64,000 nt of DNA, from positions 2,192-66,191 of the forward strand of contig JAQENU010000012.1 in assembly GCA_027676805.1 (NCBI GenBank), given 5' to 3'. Both the position numbers and the translations under genes were made by a program. Of this stretch, positions 1 to 8,513 are shown piece by piece (within the stretch, counting starts at the first letter, position 1; every line of letters starts with the position of its first letter). The stretch is from Coprobacillaceae bacterium UN01-12pH3A (GTDB lineage Bacteria > Bacillota_I > Bacilli_A > Erysipelotrichales > Coprobacillaceae). The notes below the pieces were generated by a model. It made no database searches and was not told the DNA's origin. It saw nothing but the letters and a program-made list of their open reading frames with translations.

Positions 1-79
1 AACAAAACTTTATATTTATTACTTTTTTACTTTATATTTATTTACTTTATTAATTTATGAATTTTTAACATTATTAATT

Positions 80-310
80 ATGAATTTACATATATATTTT
101 AAAAAATTTAGTTTTGCTTTAGGTATAGTATATACGATAATAATATTGAGTCAATTTATTTTAATTTGGAGAGGAAAGATCTTATTTGATTTGAGATTAG
201 ATGTAATTTATTTTTTGTTTAAGGGGAGTGTAGTCTTATTTTTTATCAATGTATTGTTAATTATCAGTCTATTGATCATTGTAAAGAAAAGGAATATTCG
301 ATATGTATAA
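80..310 (+). CDS. small hydrophobic protein of the ABC cassette, function unknown
   Basis: A 76-residue protein with two clear membrane segments (about residues 10-29 and 45-68) and a basic tail (KKRNIR). No family is recognised. Its stop overlaps the start of the next membrane protein by 8 nt, so it probably belongs to the same transcript as the ABC permease and ATPase that follow. No good ribosome binding site precedes the ATG, so the start, or even the gene, is uncertain. The surrounding DNA is strikingly AT-rich. It could be a small permease partner or an immunity-type peptide; this is inference from position only. Confidence 0.45.
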   Translation: MNLHIYFKKFSFALGIVYTIIILSQFILIWRGKILFDLRLDVIYFLFKGSVVLFFINVLLIISLLIIVKKRNIRYV

Positions 311-995
311 AAATTTTAATAATCGAATATGGTTACAATCCCTATGTTTAATAGTATTTTTATTTATCTCGTGTACATTATATCCAGTTAACTTGTATGA
401 TCTTAATGATTTATTTACAATTAAGATTAATTATGAAAATTTTAATGCGTTTTCTGTTATTGAAATTATAACAAATTTAATGCCTTTCATATTAATAGTG
501 TTATTTGTGGGGAAAGATTTTAAGGATAAAATTATAAATAAAAGTTTATTTATTTTTATTAGAATAGTAAAACGAAGGGACTATGTATTAAAGGTTTTCA
601 TAAAGGAATGCATTTTAGTAATGTATTTTTTAATTCTCAAAATTATTATAATATATTGTATTTCAAATAAAAGTGAATATGAGTTAATTTTTACTCATGT
701 TATCTGGGATATGCTTAATCAATATATATTTATGTTGTTTTTAGTCTCTTTTCATAATATTAGCTGTATAGTATTGGATTCAATAGCGGGAAGTAATATT
801 TTTATTATAACAGTTATAATGACTTATCTACTTATTGTGCCATTGAATTCAGAGTTAAAAAACATATTTTTACTTTTGAATCAGCATTTAATACTTTGGA
901 GTTTTTTAGTTATTGTTTTGTTAGTAGTATTAGTATATCTTATTGAATATCATGAGGAGGAGAAAAATGGAAAAAATTTCTTTAATAGGTGTTAG
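303..995 (+). CDS. integral membrane protein, probable ABC-2-type permease subunit
   Basis: A 230-residue, strongly hydrophobic protein with about six predicted membrane segments spread over its length, ending in a charged tail. It has no motif that names a family, but it directly precedes and overlaps (by 29 nt) the ATPase gene starting at 967, the usual arrangement for an ABC-2 exporter permease with its ATPase. An AAAGGAA ribosome site (288-294) lies before the ATG. Its likely role is a membrane channel for a small substrate, perhaps a peptide, exported by the cassette. Substrate is not visible from sequence. Confidence 0.6.
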   Translation: MYKNFNNRIWLQSLCLIVFLFISCTLYPVNLYDLNDLFTIKINYENFNAFSVIEIITNLMPFILIVLFVGKDFKDKIINKSLFIFIRIVKRRDYVLKVFIKECILVMYFLILKIIIIYCISNKSEYELIFTHVIWDMLNQYIFMLFLVSFHNISCIVLDSIAGSNIFIITVIMTYLLIVPLNSELKNIFLLLNQHLILWSFLVIVLLVVLVYLIEYHEEEKNGKNFFNRC

Positions 996-1605
996 CAAAC
1001 GATTTAAAAGTCAAGAGATCTTTAAAAATGTAGATATCGAATTTCATGAAGGTAAAATCTATGGTTTAATTGGTACAAATGGTTGTGGTAAAACGTTGCT
1101 TTTAAAAATTATTTCTGGTCTTGCTAGACCATCTGAAGGAGTGGTATTATATAATACTTTAAAAGTAGGAGAAGATATTAAAATATTACCAAATGTAGGA
1201 GTTATATTTGAAAAGCCTGAGTTCTTTTTGGATTTAACAGGTTATGAGAATTTAAAGTTGCTTGCTGATATAAACCGGAAAATTAGTAATGAGCAAATAA
1301 TTAAAACAATGAAACTAATGCAATTAAATCCAGATAATAAAAATAAGATGAAGAACTACTCTTTGGGAATGACACAAAGGTTAGGTATAGCACAGGCGAT
1401 AATGGAGGATCAAAAAATATTATTGTTAGATGAACCGACGAATGCCTTGGATGAGGAAGGTGTAGAGATAGTTCATAAAGTATTAAGGGAGATGAAGGAA
1501 AATAAAATTATAATTTTAACTTCACATAATAAATATGATATTAATGAATTATGTGATTACGTATATTCATTCAATGGGGGAGAGATAAAACTAAGTGAAA
1601 AATAA
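967..1605 (+). CDS. ABC transporter ATP-binding protein
   Basis: A 212-residue ABC ATPase. Walker A is GTNGCGKT (residues 36-43), the signature is unusual (YSLGMTQRLGIAQA), Walker B is ILLLDEPTNALDE, and the switch histidine lies in LTSHN. It would power the membrane protein(s) encoded upstream. The start at 967 is chosen because GAGGAGG (954-960) sits 6 nt before it; the longer frame from TTG 943 adds MNIMRRRK by running through the ribosome site. The short single-domain form and LGMTQR signature resemble exporters of the bacitracin/lantibiotic-immunity type (BcrA/CcmA-like). Substrate unknown. Confidence 0.9.
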   Translation: MEKISLIGVSKRFKSQEIFKNVDIEFHEGKIYGLIGTNGCGKTLLLKIISGLARPSEGVVLYNTLKVGEDIKILPNVGVIFEKPEFFLDLTGYENLKLLADINRKISNEQIIKTMKLMQLNPDNKNKMKNYSLGMTQRLGIAQAIMEDQKILLLDEPTNALDEEGVEIVHKVLREMKENKIIILTSHNKYDINELCDYVYSFNGGEIKLSEK

Positions 1606-2308
1606 AAAAATGTATAAATGGATTCTTGTTTTGTTAACTTTAAATTTCTTAGTTATGTTATTTTTTAAATATAACCTCACAATTGAGAGCTTTAAAGAAA
1701 AATATATAGAAGCAAAAAATAATACGATTTTCAACCTTGGAAAATTACCACCATATTATGAAAATATAAATAATGAAATATATTTTAAACCATGTACATT
1801 AGAACTTTTAAAACAGGAGAGCGAGGTTATTGTTAAAGTTACAGTTCTTAATAAAACACAAAAAAATGATCTCATTCGAACAGAGGTGAAAATAGAAGAT
1901 GTCTATTTAGGTCAATTAAGTGAATCCAAAATTACAATAGTAGAACCATATGGTATTGAAAAAAGCAGTAACGGATCAAGATTTATTTTTAATGATATAC
2001 TATATACACCTTTAAATGAAAATAAAGAATATATTGTTTTTCTAAAAGGATTACCTGAAAAAAATGTATATACATATAGTATGAACAGTTATAGTAAGTA
2101 TCCGGTAAATGAGACACCTAATATTACATATGCCTTATCTGAATGTGAATTTAGTGATATTGAAAAGTTGGATTTGAAACTTACACAAAATGCACCTCCA
2201 CTTTTTATATATCAGACAAATCATATTATTTCTAATGAGGAATTAGATAGTATTAAAGATATTTATTTATCGATATATAAAGAAATCCAGGATAATCTAT
2301 TGAATTAA
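1595..2308 (+). CDS. membrane-anchored extracytoplasmic protein of the ABC cassette, unknown function
   Basis: A 237-residue protein with one N-terminal membrane anchor (about residues 7-24) followed by a polar, Asn/Tyr/Lys-rich outer domain. No family is recognised. The GTG start at 1595 is preferred because GGGGGAGAG (1575-1583) is properly spaced; ATG 1610 is too far from it. It overlaps the ATPase gene by 11 nt, so translation is probably coupled and the product is likely an accessory of the exporter, for example a substrate-binding or protective factor. Base composition matches the rest of the cassette and differs from the genes after 2684, suggesting common acquisition. Confidence 0.6.
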   Translation: MKNKKMYKWILVLLTLNFLVMLFFKYNLTIESFKEKYIEAKNNTIFNLGKLPPYYENINNEIYFKPCTLELLKQESEVIVKVTVLNKTQKNDLIRTEVKIEDVYLGQLSESKITIVEPYGIEKSSNGSRFIFNDILYTPLNENKEYIVFLKGLPEKNVYTYSMNSYSKYPVNETPNITYALSECEFSDIEKLDLKLTQNAPPLFIYQTNHIISNEELDSIKDIYLSIYKEIQDNLLN

Positions 2309-2683
2309 AATTATAAATTCTTTTAGTCTTAATAGTATTTTGAATTCTTAACTATATTTTAGCAAAAGGCAAAGTTTAAAGAAGAGTTTTCTTCGAAATA
2401 CACTGTCTTTTTTGTTATTTTTTACTTAAAAAGTATTAGTCATAAAGATTATATAATTTTACTGGAATAAATTTAAATTATTAGTAATGATAGGTAGCAT
2501 TTTATAACGATAATGAGTTTCTTTGTTTTTTTGTTTGTGGAGGGTTATAGAACAGTACATAGTAAATCTATTAGTGAAGCGGATGAAGCAATTATTAAAA
2601 ATAAAGTGGAAAGAATCATTGGGGCGTTATAGGACTTACCCTATTGAGACAAAACGTGTATACTGATAATAGAAAGTGGGGAT
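2309..2683 (+). other. 375-bp stretch without an intact gene
   Basis: AT-rich DNA between the ABC cassette and the M29 peptidase. It holds only a short open frame (2513-2632, listed separately) and an imperfect hairpin near 2383-2397 (GAAGA/TCTTC arms) followed by scattered T runs that could end the cassette transcript weakly. No convincing promoter with correct spacing was found for the downstream gene. Confidence 0.6.
2513..2632 (+). pseudogene. possible 3' remnant of a decayed gene
   Basis: An open frame of 39 codons whose last 31 residues (from VEGYRTVHSK to IIGAL) read like a normal folded-protein C terminus, whereas the first eight are a run of Phe/Val from a T-rich stretch. There is no ribosome site before ATG 2513. 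The pattern of an Arg-Thr, a short gap, then a Ser/Glu-rich helix is loosely reminiscent of the C-terminal domain of phenylalanyl-tRNA synthetase beta chain, but the match is by eye and weak. It is most likely a truncated leftover, possibly from insertion of the AT-rich cassette to its left. Confidence 0.25.
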
Positions 2684-3916
2684 ATGATGAATAAAGTATT
2701 GTTGGAAAAATATGCGGATTTATTAGTAAGAACTGGAGTGAACTTACAAAAGGGTCAAACCTTGATCATTGAGTCACCGATTGACTGTGCAGAATTTGCA
2801 AGAGTGGTGAGCGAAAAAGCATTTGAAGCAGGTGCGGGTGACGTTGTTTGCCATTATAATGATCCAGTATATCAAAAGATTAGAGCGAATTATTTAGCCG
2901 AAGAAAAAATAAGTGAGGTGCTGGATTGGCAGAAAGAAAGTTTGGACTATTATTTGAGACAAGGTGCATGCTCACTGATGCTGACTTCTCCGCAACCTTA
3001 TTTAATGCAAGATATGAAAGAAAGTAAAGCGGGTGCCGTGCATTCCTTTACTAATGATCTAAGAAATGTGATTCGTAGCCGTATTGTGACAGACCATGTG
3101 CAGTGGTGTATTGCGGCGGTGCCTAATCAAAAATGGGCAGAAGCCATTATGCCGGAAGTAAATAAGGACAAAGTATTAGATGAATTTTGGACATTATTAT
3201 TTAAATTAGCTTATGTTGATGAAAATAGTGATGCAAATGATAACTGGCGAGAAAATGCGAAGCGTCGTCAGATCTTGACTGAAAAGTTGGATAACTTCCA
3301 TTTAGATTCACTCCATATGACATCAAGCAATGGAACGGATATCGTCTTTGGTTTCCATGAAGATTACAGCTGGGGATCGAAAAAGAAAGAAAATCCAGAA
3401 GAGATTAAATACTCACCGAATATCCCGACCGAAGAAGTATGTACATCACCTGATAAATATCGTACGAATGGTGTTGTCTATTCCACAAAGCCATTGATGT
3501 TAGGTGGGAAAATTGTCGATCATTTTTCGATTCGCTTTAAAGATGGAAAAGTGGTGGAAGTTCACGCTGAAATGGGAGAAGAACTTCTTAAAGGCATTAT
3601 CTATCAGGATGAAGGAAGCAGCTATTTAGGAGAAGTGGCTTTAGTCCCTTATCATTCCCCTATCAGTGAAAGCGGATTGGTCTATTTTAATACATTAATC
3701 GATGAAAATGCTTCTTGCCATATTGCTTTGGGAAAAGGGTTCCCTAATACAGTGGGAGTAACAAGTCAGGAGCCAGCAGACTGGGAAGCAAAGAATTTAA
3801 ATTATTCCAGCATTCATATTGATTTTATGATTGGGGCAAAAGATACAAAAATTGTAGGACATACAAGAGATGGAAAAGAAGTTGTTATTTTTGAAAATGG
3901 AGATTTTGCGATCTAA
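2684..3916 (+). CDS. aminopeptidase, peptidase family M29 (AmpS/PepS type)
   Basis: A 410-residue cytoplasmic metallo-aminopeptidase of family M29, which removes N-terminal residues from peptides using two metal ions. The length is that of the family. The N-terminal part (VLLEKYADLLVRTGVNLQKGQ) and the conserved C-terminal block (residues about 250-400, with GGKIVDHFSIRFKDGKVVE, a Tyr/His/Ser-rich VPYHSPISESGLVYFNTLIDENASCHIALG region and IHIDFMIG) are typical. A GTGGGGA ribosome site precedes two adjacent ATGs (2684, 2687); the second is spaced as well. It stands alone, between a decayed stretch and the LRR gene. Confidence 0.92.
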   Translation: MMNKVLLEKYADLLVRTGVNLQKGQTLIIESPIDCAEFARVVSEKAFEAGAGDVVCHYNDPVYQKIRANYLAEEKISEVLDWQKESLDYYLRQGACSLMLTSPQPYLMQDMKESKAGAVHSFTNDLRNVIRSRIVTDHVQWCIAAVPNQKWAEAIMPEVNKDKVLDEFWTLLFKLAYVDENSDANDNWRENAKRRQILTEKLDNFHLDSLHMTSSNGTDIVFGFHEDYSWGSKKKENPEEIKYSPNIPTEEVCTSPDKYRTNGVVYSTKPLMLGGKIVDHFSIRFKDGKVVEVHAEMGEELLKGIIYQDEGSSYLGEVALVPYHSPISESGLVYFNTLIDENASCHIALGKGFPNTVGVTSQEPADWEAKNLNYSSIHIDFMIGAKDTKIVGHTRDGKEVVIFENGDFAI

Positions 3917-4133
3917 AAGGTTGCAGTCTCTCTTTTTTGATTAATAATCTGCAACAAACGATTGAACTAAACATATCTACGCGGAATGTCTATAAAAATT
4001 ATATGAGAGAATTTTTATAATACAAGATAGTGGAAATGTGTATTTAGAATTAGATAAAATAATAGATGTATCCCTAAACAGAAATATGTTATCATAAAAA
4101 TGATATAAATGAAGTGGGAGAAGGAAGTATAAT

Positions 4134-5192
4134 ATGGAAGAATTTAGTATATTTAACGGAAATCTAAGTAAATATAATGGAACAGATACCAATGTTGTGA
4201 TCCCGGAGTCAGTAACTTCTATCAATGATTTTGCTTTTTATGGCTGTGAGACTTTAGAGACAGTTAAAATTCCTGAGACGGTGACATCAATCGGAGCGCA
4301 CGCTTTTTATGGCTGTGAATGTTTAAGAAGGATTGACATTCCAGAATCGGTGACATTGATCGGCGGAGGGGCTTTTTCATGTTGTAAAAGGTTGGAAACC
4401 CTATCGATTCCCCAGACGGTTAAATCAATTGGGAAAAGTATGTTTTATAAATGCGGTCATTTAAAAAATGTTTATCTTCCTGATTCGATTCAATCGATTG
4501 ATCACAGTGCTTTTGCATTTTGTACAAAGTTGGAAACGATTGAACTGCCTGCATCATTATTGAATATAGGCGAAAATGCTTTTGAAGAATGTGTTAGTTT
4601 AAAAGCCATTATCATGCCTGAAGGACTCACGACCATTGGTAAAAAAGCATTCATTAATTGCGTGAACCTGAAGAATATCACAGTATCAAAGAATTTAAAA
4701 AAGGTTGGAGAAAATGCGTTTCTGACACGCAGCACTTTAACTTTTGATTCAAATGATACGTTGTTTTTAAAACCTGTCTTTTTTGATGATAATTGGATGC
4801 TTAGTTTTAGAAGAAAAGAAGATGAGAGTTATAAGTTTATAAATTCCTATCTTCCCAATTTAAACTTAACGGACTGGAAACCTTACGCTAAATTGATTTT
4901 ATTGGTCAATTTTTTAGAGACTTATTCTAATCATACAGGTGTGCAGAAAGAAAATTATGAGCAGGCTTGTCGTGAAAATAAAAAAGAGCTGATCGAATTT
5001 CTGATTAGTGAAAAAAGATATGCTCCGTTAAATCAAGCATTAGAGATTGGAATTATCACATCAGCTGACTTACAGCCTTATTTTCATATCATTACGGATC
5101 GTGATCAGAAGGCAAAATTAATGGAATACAAAAATAAAGAAAGTGAGCCTCTTTTCAACAGCTTAGAAGATGAATTGATGAATATGTTTTAA
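4134..5192 (+). CDS. leucine-rich-repeat protein (BspA/TpLRR type), apparently cytoplasmic
   Basis: A 352-residue protein. Residues about 20-200 hold seven or so LRR_5 repeats of roughly 23 residues with the pattern IPESVTSI..FAFYGC, as in BspA-like and Treponema TpLRR proteins. Unlike most of these it has no signal peptide, membrane segment or wall anchor, so it should act in the cytoplasm. The last 150 residues form a separate alpha-helical domain (PYAKLILLVNFLETY, then KELIEFLISEKRYAPLNQALEIGIITSADLQPYF) reminiscent of ankyrin-like tails. A GGGAGAAGGAAG ribosome site precedes it and a terminator follows. It neighbours a VWA/MoxR pair and may be a partner of that pair; that is inference. 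Confidence 0.8.
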   Translation: MEEFSIFNGNLSKYNGTDTNVVIPESVTSINDFAFYGCETLETVKIPETVTSIGAHAFYGCECLRRIDIPESVTLIGGGAFSCCKRLETLSIPQTVKSIGKSMFYKCGHLKNVYLPDSIQSIDHSAFAFCTKLETIELPASLLNIGENAFEECVSLKAIIMPEGLTTIGKKAFINCVNLKNITVSKNLKKVGENAFLTRSTLTFDSNDTLFLKPVFFDDNWMLSFRRKEDESYKFINSYLPNLNLTDWKPYAKLILLVNFLETYSNHTGVQKENYEQACRENKKELIEFLISEKRYAPLNQALEIGIITSADLQPYFHIITDRDQKAKLMEYKNKESEPLFNSLEDELMNMF

Positions 5193-5214
5193 ATGGCAGG
5201 AATGCCATTTTTTG
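5193..5214 (+). terminator. rho-independent terminator after the LRR gene
   Basis: Stem ATGGCA/TGCCAT with GGAA loop followed by TTTTTT. It separates the LRR gene from the VWA/MoxR operon. Confidence 0.8.
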
Positions 5215-5330
5215 TTTTCAGAAATTAATTTCATAATATAAAAAATTTCTTTTCTCCTAAAAAAGTATGATACAATAACGCTAAGTTTTGCTTAGCAGTA
5301 AATAAATTGAGATAAAGTAAGGTGGAAAAT

Positions 5331-6812
5331 ATGGATAATGAATTAATTGATCTATGTAATGAAATATTTAAAAACTTAATCAGTCAGATTACGATGCACC
5401 TGAGATTCATGGATATTGCTTTAGCGAAGTATATCTTTGTGCCTAATTCCTTATCCATTGAATGTGACGGCATCTATTTATACTATGATCCTATTTATTT
5501 GATTAAGACATTTAAGAATAATCCAAATTCACTGACACGCGGCTACTTGCATATTGTGCTTCATTCTATTTTTAGACATCAATATTTAACGTTTAACTGT
5601 AATCGGCAGTTATGGAATTTAGCGTGTGATATAGCCGTTGAAAATATGATTATGGAATTAAATTTGGATTGTATGGAAATTGCCAACAGTGAAGAGATGA
5701 ATAAAGAGATCGATAAACTAAAAAGTAAGATCAATCTTTTGACAGCACAAAAGGTTTATCATTACTTACAAGATGAGCTTAATTCGGATCAAATAAAGTG
5801 GCTGAGTGATTTATTTTATTTTGATGACCATTCCCGCTGGTATTCGATCCGTGATGTTACAAACAGTTCTACAAATTTATATGGCGAAGAATCTAAGGAT
5901 GATCCAACGAAATCCGGGAGAAATCGTTTTGACAATGCTTCTCATGAATCTGATGAGCCGGATGATGAATCAAAGCTGGATCGCGAAGAATCGGATGACC
6001 AAAATAAAGAAAACGATGAATTAAGTGATCAGGAAATTATTAAGATCAAGGATTCTATGAAGGAGTGGAAAGAAATTTCCGAGAAAATTGAAACGGATCT
6101 TGAAACATTCTCTAAAGAGTATGGTGAACAAGCCAGTTCGATGGTGCAGTCTTTAGCCCGTTTAAACAGAGAAAAATATAACTATACAACCTTTTTGAGA
6201 AAGTTTATGACAACCGGTGAGAAGCAGATGATCAATGATGAAGAATTTGATTATGTGTTTTACACTTATGGCTTGCAGTTGTATAAAAACATGCCACTAA
6301 TTGAATCCTTAGAATACAAGGAAACAAAAAGCATCCGAGATTTTGTGATTGCGATTGATACATCGGGGTCAGTATCCGGCGAGATCGTGCAGTCTTTCTT
6401 ACAGAAAACATATAATATTTTTCAGCAAAGAGAAAACTTCTTTAATAAGTTTAATATCCATATTATTCAATGTGATGCTCAAATACAGCATGATGAAAAG
6501 ATTACCAGCTTATCGGAGTTTGATCGTTATATTAAGAATATAGAAATACACGGATTAGGCGGAACCGATTTTAGACCTGTATTTGATTATGTTGATGATT
6601 TAATCATGAAGAAAGAATTTACTAATTTAGAAGGACTCATTTATTTTACGGATGGAGATGGAAGCTATCCTAAGAAACAACCCGATTATTTAACCGCCTT
6701 TGTCTTTTTAGACAAGGGAAACTTAGTAGACGCTAAAGTCCCTTCATGGGCAATTAAATATATATTAGATGAAGATGAAATAATAAATGAACAGATAGTG
6801 GAGGAAAAGTAA
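5331..6812 (+). CDS. VWA-domain protein with N-terminal metallopeptidase-like domain (DUF2201 family)
   Basis: A 493-residue protein. The N-terminal domain carries an HxxxH motif (H74, H78, with H83 nearby) in the context YLHIVLHSIFRH, as in the metallopeptidase-like domain that precedes DUF2201. A highly acidic linker (about residues 185-235) follows, then a von Willebrand A domain with the MIDAS motif D343-T-S-G-S347, the GGTDF threonine loop and FTDGDG. The start at 5331 fits AGGTGG (5320-5325); the GTG at 5322 lies inside that site. Its TAA overlaps the next ATG (TAATG), so it is translationally coupled to a MoxR ATPase, the standard partner of such VWA proteins in remodelling or maturing protein complexes. 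The client is unknown. Confidence 0.88.
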   Translation: MDNELIDLCNEIFKNLISQITMHLRFMDIALAKYIFVPNSLSIECDGIYLYYDPIYLIKTFKNNPNSLTRGYLHIVLHSIFRHQYLTFNCNRQLWNLACDIAVENMIMELNLDCMEIANSEEMNKEIDKLKSKINLLTAQKVYHYLQDELNSDQIKWLSDLFYFDDHSRWYSIRDVTNSSTNLYGEESKDDPTKSGRNRFDNASHESDEPDDESKLDREESDDQNKENDELSDQEIIKIKDSMKEWKEISEKIETDLETFSKEYGEQASSMVQSLARLNREKYNYTTFLRKFMTTGEKQMINDEEFDYVFYTYGLQLYKNMPLIESLEYKETKSIRDFVIAIDTSGSVSGEIVQSFLQKTYNIFQQRENFFNKFNIHIIQCDAQIQHDEKITSLSEFDRYIKNIEIHGLGGTDFRPVFDYVDDLIMKKEFTNLEGLIYFTDGDGSYPKKQPDYLTAFVFLDKGNLVDAKVPSWAIKYILDEDEIINEQIVEEK

Positions 6813-8329
6813 TGAATATAAAAGAAGCAAAACAGCAGATCAAGAATGCGATTATATCTTATTCAACAAAGGATGAGTTTGGAAATGCGATGATTCCTGT
6901 CAGCAAACAAAGACCGGTTTTCTTGGTAGGGGCACCGGGTATTGGGAAAACAGCAATTATGGAACAGATTGCTCAGGAATTGGATATTGCCTTAGTTTCT
7001 TATTCCATGACACATCATACACGCCAAAGTGCCTTGGGATTACCTTTTATTGTAGATAAAAAATATGGAGATGAGGAATATCGAGTATCAGAATATACAA
7101 TGAGTGAGATCATTGCTTCTATTTACGATGCAATGGAATCAACGCATAAAGACAGTGGGATTTTATTCCTAGATGAGATTAACTGTATCTCGGAAACATT
7201 GGCACCGTCAATGTTGCAGTTTTTACAGTATAAGACGTTTGGCAGACATCAGGTACCGGAGGGATGGATCGTGGTCACTGCGGGGAATCCCCCTGAATAC
7301 AACAATTCAGTAAAAGAATTTGATATTGCGATGTGGGATCGTCTTAAAAAAATTGAGGTAGAAGCGGATTATGAAATTTGGAAAGAATTCGCTGTCAATA
7401 CGAATGTTCATCCGGTAGTCACTTCATATTTAAGTATTAAGTCAAACAACTTCTACAGTATTTCTACAACAGTAGATGGCAAAAGCTTTGTTACAGCTAG
7501 AGGTTGGGACGATTTAAGTCAGATGATTATTCTTTATGAGATGAATAATATCGAAGTGGATTACAATCTTATTGCTCAATACATTCAAGATGAAATGATT
7601 GCGAAAGATTTTGCTCATTACTATCAGCTATTCCATAAATATCAGGCAGATTATAAAGTAGATTCCATCATTGACGGAACAAGTACAGAGGATATTAAAC
7701 TACGCGCTAAAAATGCCAAATTTGATGAAAGATTATCTCTGATTTCATTGATTATGTCTCAATTAGATGATACGATCTCTAAAACTGTGGAATTAGAGGA
7801 TTCTATTCGTAAAGCAATGGGTGAAATAAAGCAAGTCCAATCAATAAGTAATACAAAAGAAGATTATATTCAAAATATTACAGCGAAAACACTGGAGTTA
7901 AAAGCAGAGTTAAATGAAAAAGAATCAGGTAACGCTCTTTTTAGCGAATATCAAGCTGAAGTTTATCACACTATCGCTTTATTAAATACTATCGTCGAAG
8001 CATTAAAATTAGATGATAGTCAGGAGAGTCCGGCAAATTTGGTAAAAGGTGCATTGCAGAAAGCTTTGACAGAATTAAAGAAAGAGGATGAAACAGCTCA
8101 GAGTGCTTTAAATCATACATTTGAATTCTTTGAAGAAGTCTTTGCGGAAGGACAGGAAATGCTGATTTTAGTTACTGAAATGACAATTAATAAAGGTATT
8201 TCTAAATATATCTATTCTCATGGCTGCAAGAAATATTATGAGCATAACAAACAGTTATTGTTTGAAGATAAGCAGAATGAATTAATGGAAAAAATTGATG
8301 CGATTAATCTGCTTGAGATTGAAGATTAG
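6812..8329 (+). CDS. MoxR-family AAA+ ATPase
   Basis: A 505-residue AAA+ protein. Walker A is GAPGIGKT (residues 40-47), Walker B ILFLDEIN (D121, E122), and the region AGNPPEYNNSVKEFDIAMWDRLKKIEV holds sensor/arginine-finger features typical of the MoxR branch. Residues after about 300 form a long, charged, helical extension with coiled-coil character (EDSIRKAMGEIKQVQ...). It is encoded 1 nt-overlapping behind the VWA gene; MoxR ATPases act with VWA proteins as chaperone-like machines. The C-terminal extension is larger than in standard MoxR proteins of about 330 residues, so the pair probably serves a specific client. Confidence 0.9.
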   Translation: MNIKEAKQQIKNAIISYSTKDEFGNAMIPVSKQRPVFLVGAPGIGKTAIMEQIAQELDIALVSYSMTHHTRQSALGLPFIVDKKYGDEEYRVSEYTMSEIIASIYDAMESTHKDSGILFLDEINCISETLAPSMLQFLQYKTFGRHQVPEGWIVVTAGNPPEYNNSVKEFDIAMWDRLKKIEVEADYEIWKEFAVNTNVHPVVTSYLSIKSNNFYSISTTVDGKSFVTARGWDDLSQMIILYEMNNIEVDYNLIAQYIQDEMIAKDFAHYYQLFHKYQADYKVDSIIDGTSTEDIKLRAKNAKFDERLSLISLIMSQLDDTISKTVELEDSIRKAMGEIKQVQSISNTKEDYIQNITAKTLELKAELNEKESGNALFSEYQAEVYHTIALLNTIVEALKLDDSQESPANLVKGALQKALTELKKEDETAQSALNHTFEFFEEVFAEGQEMLILVTEMTINKGISKYIYSHGCKKYYEHNKQLLFEDKQNELMEKIDAINLLEIED

Positions 8330-8358
8330 TGTGTTGATCAACTTGACTAAATTATTAT

Positions 8359-8380
8359 GGGACGACTTTGTCCCTTTTTT
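8359..8380 (+). terminator. rho-independent terminator after the VWA-MoxR operon
   Basis: GGGAC/GTCCC stem with a 6-nt loop and TTTTTT tail, 29 nt behind the MoxR stop codon. Confidence 0.8.
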
Positions 8381-8513
8381 AAATGAATACAAAAAGACAC
8401 GATAAATATTTTAAATAAAATTTAGCTGAATATCTCACATAATATTGTATTTCTACGTTGGGTAGATAGGAAAAATCAAAGGATTATGATAGGATACAAG
8501 AGAGGTGAGACAT

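Noticed and set aside
3919..3956. GTTGCAG/CTGCAAC hairpin after the M29 peptidase gene
   Set aside because: The loop is over 20 nt and no T run follows the right arm, so it is not called a terminator.
3977..4225. 82-residue minus-strand frame over the LRR gene start
   Set aside because: It overlaps the LRR ribosome site and first codons, has no ribosome site of its own and no recognisable domain.
4200..4740. Repeats inside the LRR gene as a possible DNA repeat array
   Set aside because: The similarity is at protein level with diverged codons; it reflects LRR repeats, not a CRISPR or satellite array.
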